Shown here in pieces: positions 62,961-64,000 of a stretch of 64,000 bases of DNA. The notes under the pieces were generated by a model. It saw only the letters and a list, made by a program, of their open reading frames with translations. It had not been told where the DNA came from and made no database searches. The position numbers were made by a program, and so were the translations under genes. The DNA is taken from positions 19,843 to 83,842 of the forward strand of contig CAJNYU010001973.1 of NCBI GenBank assembly GCA_905331475.1, given 5' to 3'. This DNA is from Rotaria socialis. Its lineage: Eukaryota; Rotifera; Eurotatoria; Philodinida; Philodinidae. The number at the start of each line of letters is the position of its first letter. Position 1 is the stretch's first letter.

Positions 62961-64000
62961 GACTATTTGGCTGTTTCTCTTGAAAAGAGTCTTCCATTTT
63001 CGACACAACTATATCACGATAGAACTGTTCTCATATTGACCAGTCGATAGACATTTTTACGCGCTACAAAATAGGACTACTATGAAAGCCAAAAAACATT
63101 GGCCACTTGAAGATAGCTTCGGCATGCAATTTTTCGAGTGCTGATTTTGTCGTTTTTTCCTACTCTCTATTGGATTATGGCCTAAAAGACTATAGTTGTT
63201 GTACAAAATTATGTTACATTTGGAATCAGCATCGACAAAAGAGTGGATTTAACTGCATTTGAAATTGTTTCGAGTAATTAAATTTTCGTCGAAAAAATTC
63301 CCTGTACTCCTCCTCAAGGTTGGGTGAGAAAAATAACCTGACCAGAACGCCTTAGTTTTCTTTTAACGTTGTACAATTTCGAGTTATAATATCATTTTAA
63401 ATCTTCAGAACTTCATTGCTATGGTCGAAATTGTGTTTTAATGAAATTAATATTTTCACGCAACGTTGAGGAGGAGTACAGGGAATTTTTTCGACGAAAA
63501 TTTAATTACTCGAAAAGACTTCAAACGCAGTTAAATCCACTCTTTTGTCGATGCTGATTCCAAATATAACATAATTTTGTACAACAACTATAGTCTTTTA
63601 GGCCATAATCCAATAGAGAGTAGGAAAAAACGACAAAATCAACACTCGAAAAATTGCATGCCGAAGCTATCTTCAAGTGGCCAATGTTTTTTGGCTTGCG
63701 TAATCGTCCTATTTTGTAGCGCGTACAAGTGTCTATCGAATGGTATAGATGAAAAAAATGGCCCATCTCGATTTTCGCCAAAAAGTTTCGTTGCAGTATG
63801 AAAAACGATTAAAAAACAGATAGTTCCCTACAGTATTTGCTCTTTGATCATGTAGTGACCAATGTGTTTTTACTTTTCTAATCATCCTATTTTGTACAGC
63901 TTAAAAATGTCTATCGACTGGTCAATATGAGAACAGTTCTATCGTGATATAGTTGTGTCGAAAATGGAAGACTCTTTTCAAGAGAAACAGCCAAATAGTC
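62961..64000. mobile_element. Very long imperfect inverted repeat (foldback element), right end beyond window
   Basis: The last bases of the window (CCAAATAGTC) are the reverse complement of 62961-62970, and the arms pair inward to about 63325 and 63461, meeting at a loop of roughly 135 bases. Matching blocks include CTTGAAAAGAGTCTTCC, CACTTGAAGATAGCTTCGGC, GGAATCAGCATCGACAAAAG and CCCTGTACTCCTCCTCAA. The right arm is about 180 bp longer because of an internal duplication. The open frames at 63521-63801 on both strands are products of the symmetry. The core motif is shared with the repeats at 30.4 and 58.0 kb. Confidence 0.9.

Noticed and set aside
63521-63801. Overlapping open frames of 74-86 codons on both strands
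   Set aside because: They lie in the palindrome arm, mirror each other by symmetry, and encode no recognisable domain.
1-64000. CRISPR arrays, operons, Shine-Dalgarno sites
   Set aside because: The window is eukaryotic with GT-AG introns; no regularly spaced repeats of CRISPR type were seen.

Overview
The window reads as animal nuclear DNA and most resembles a bdelloid rotifer such as Adineta or Rotaria. This is inferred from the sequence only. It is AT-rich, and its multi-exon genes use short GT-AG introns, mostly about 50-65 nt. Conserved metazoan genes (DEPDC5/Iml1, GLG1, SGTA, an ABCC transporter, a papain-family peptidase, a rhodopsin-like GPCR remnant) are interleaved with single-exon genes of bacterial or fungal character (a GH43 glycosidase, a Sir2-family protein, a sulfotransferase, a short Cys-pair protein). 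That mixture is a known bdelloid hallmark. No operons, CRISPR arrays, rRNA genes or convincing tRNA genes were seen.

Layout. 1-901 (+): 3' part of a GH43 glycosidase. 2365-2796 (+): short single-exon conserved protein. 4413-4939 (+): doubtful Cys-rich gene. 6006-6769 (+): nucleotidyltransferase-fold protein. 6934-9448 (-): four-exon helical + TIR protein of 782 aa, convergent with the nucleotidyltransferase gene. 9931-10140 (+): frameshifted gene relic. 10640 to about 19505 (-): DEPDC5/Iml1, the GATOR1 subunit. 19.5-24.2 kb: gene-poor, with a 410-bp hairpin element. 24196-25089 (+): uncharacterised three-exon gene. 25479-32337 (-): GLG1, whose largest intron holds two transposable-element copies. 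32.3-37.4 kb: no gene seen. 37445-38080 (-): truncated GPCR. 38.1-42.2 kb: no gene, but an island of higher GC. 42186-43055 (-): Sir2-family protein. 45459-49780 (-): ABCC exporter. 52187-53500 (+): sulfotransferase. 54028-56728: probable hAT-like element, itself interrupted by a 563-bp hAT-like element with an exact 8-bp target duplication. 59225-61022 (+): SGTA in ten exons. 61087-62409 (-): cysteine peptidase. 62961 to the window end: very long imperfect inverted repeat.

How the genes relate. They do not form one pathway. DEPDC5 (amino-acid control of TORC1), SGTA (tail-anchored protein and chaperone triage), GLG1 (Golgi glycoprotein) and ABCC (export) are ordinary cell-biology genes. The bacterial-like genes look like separate acquisitions. 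The strongest structural signals are the repeats: one element family with a shared core motif appears near 30.5, 58.0 and 63.3 kb; two nonautonomous elements have exact 8-bp target duplications; and the last kilobase is a palindrome with an internal duplication in one arm only.
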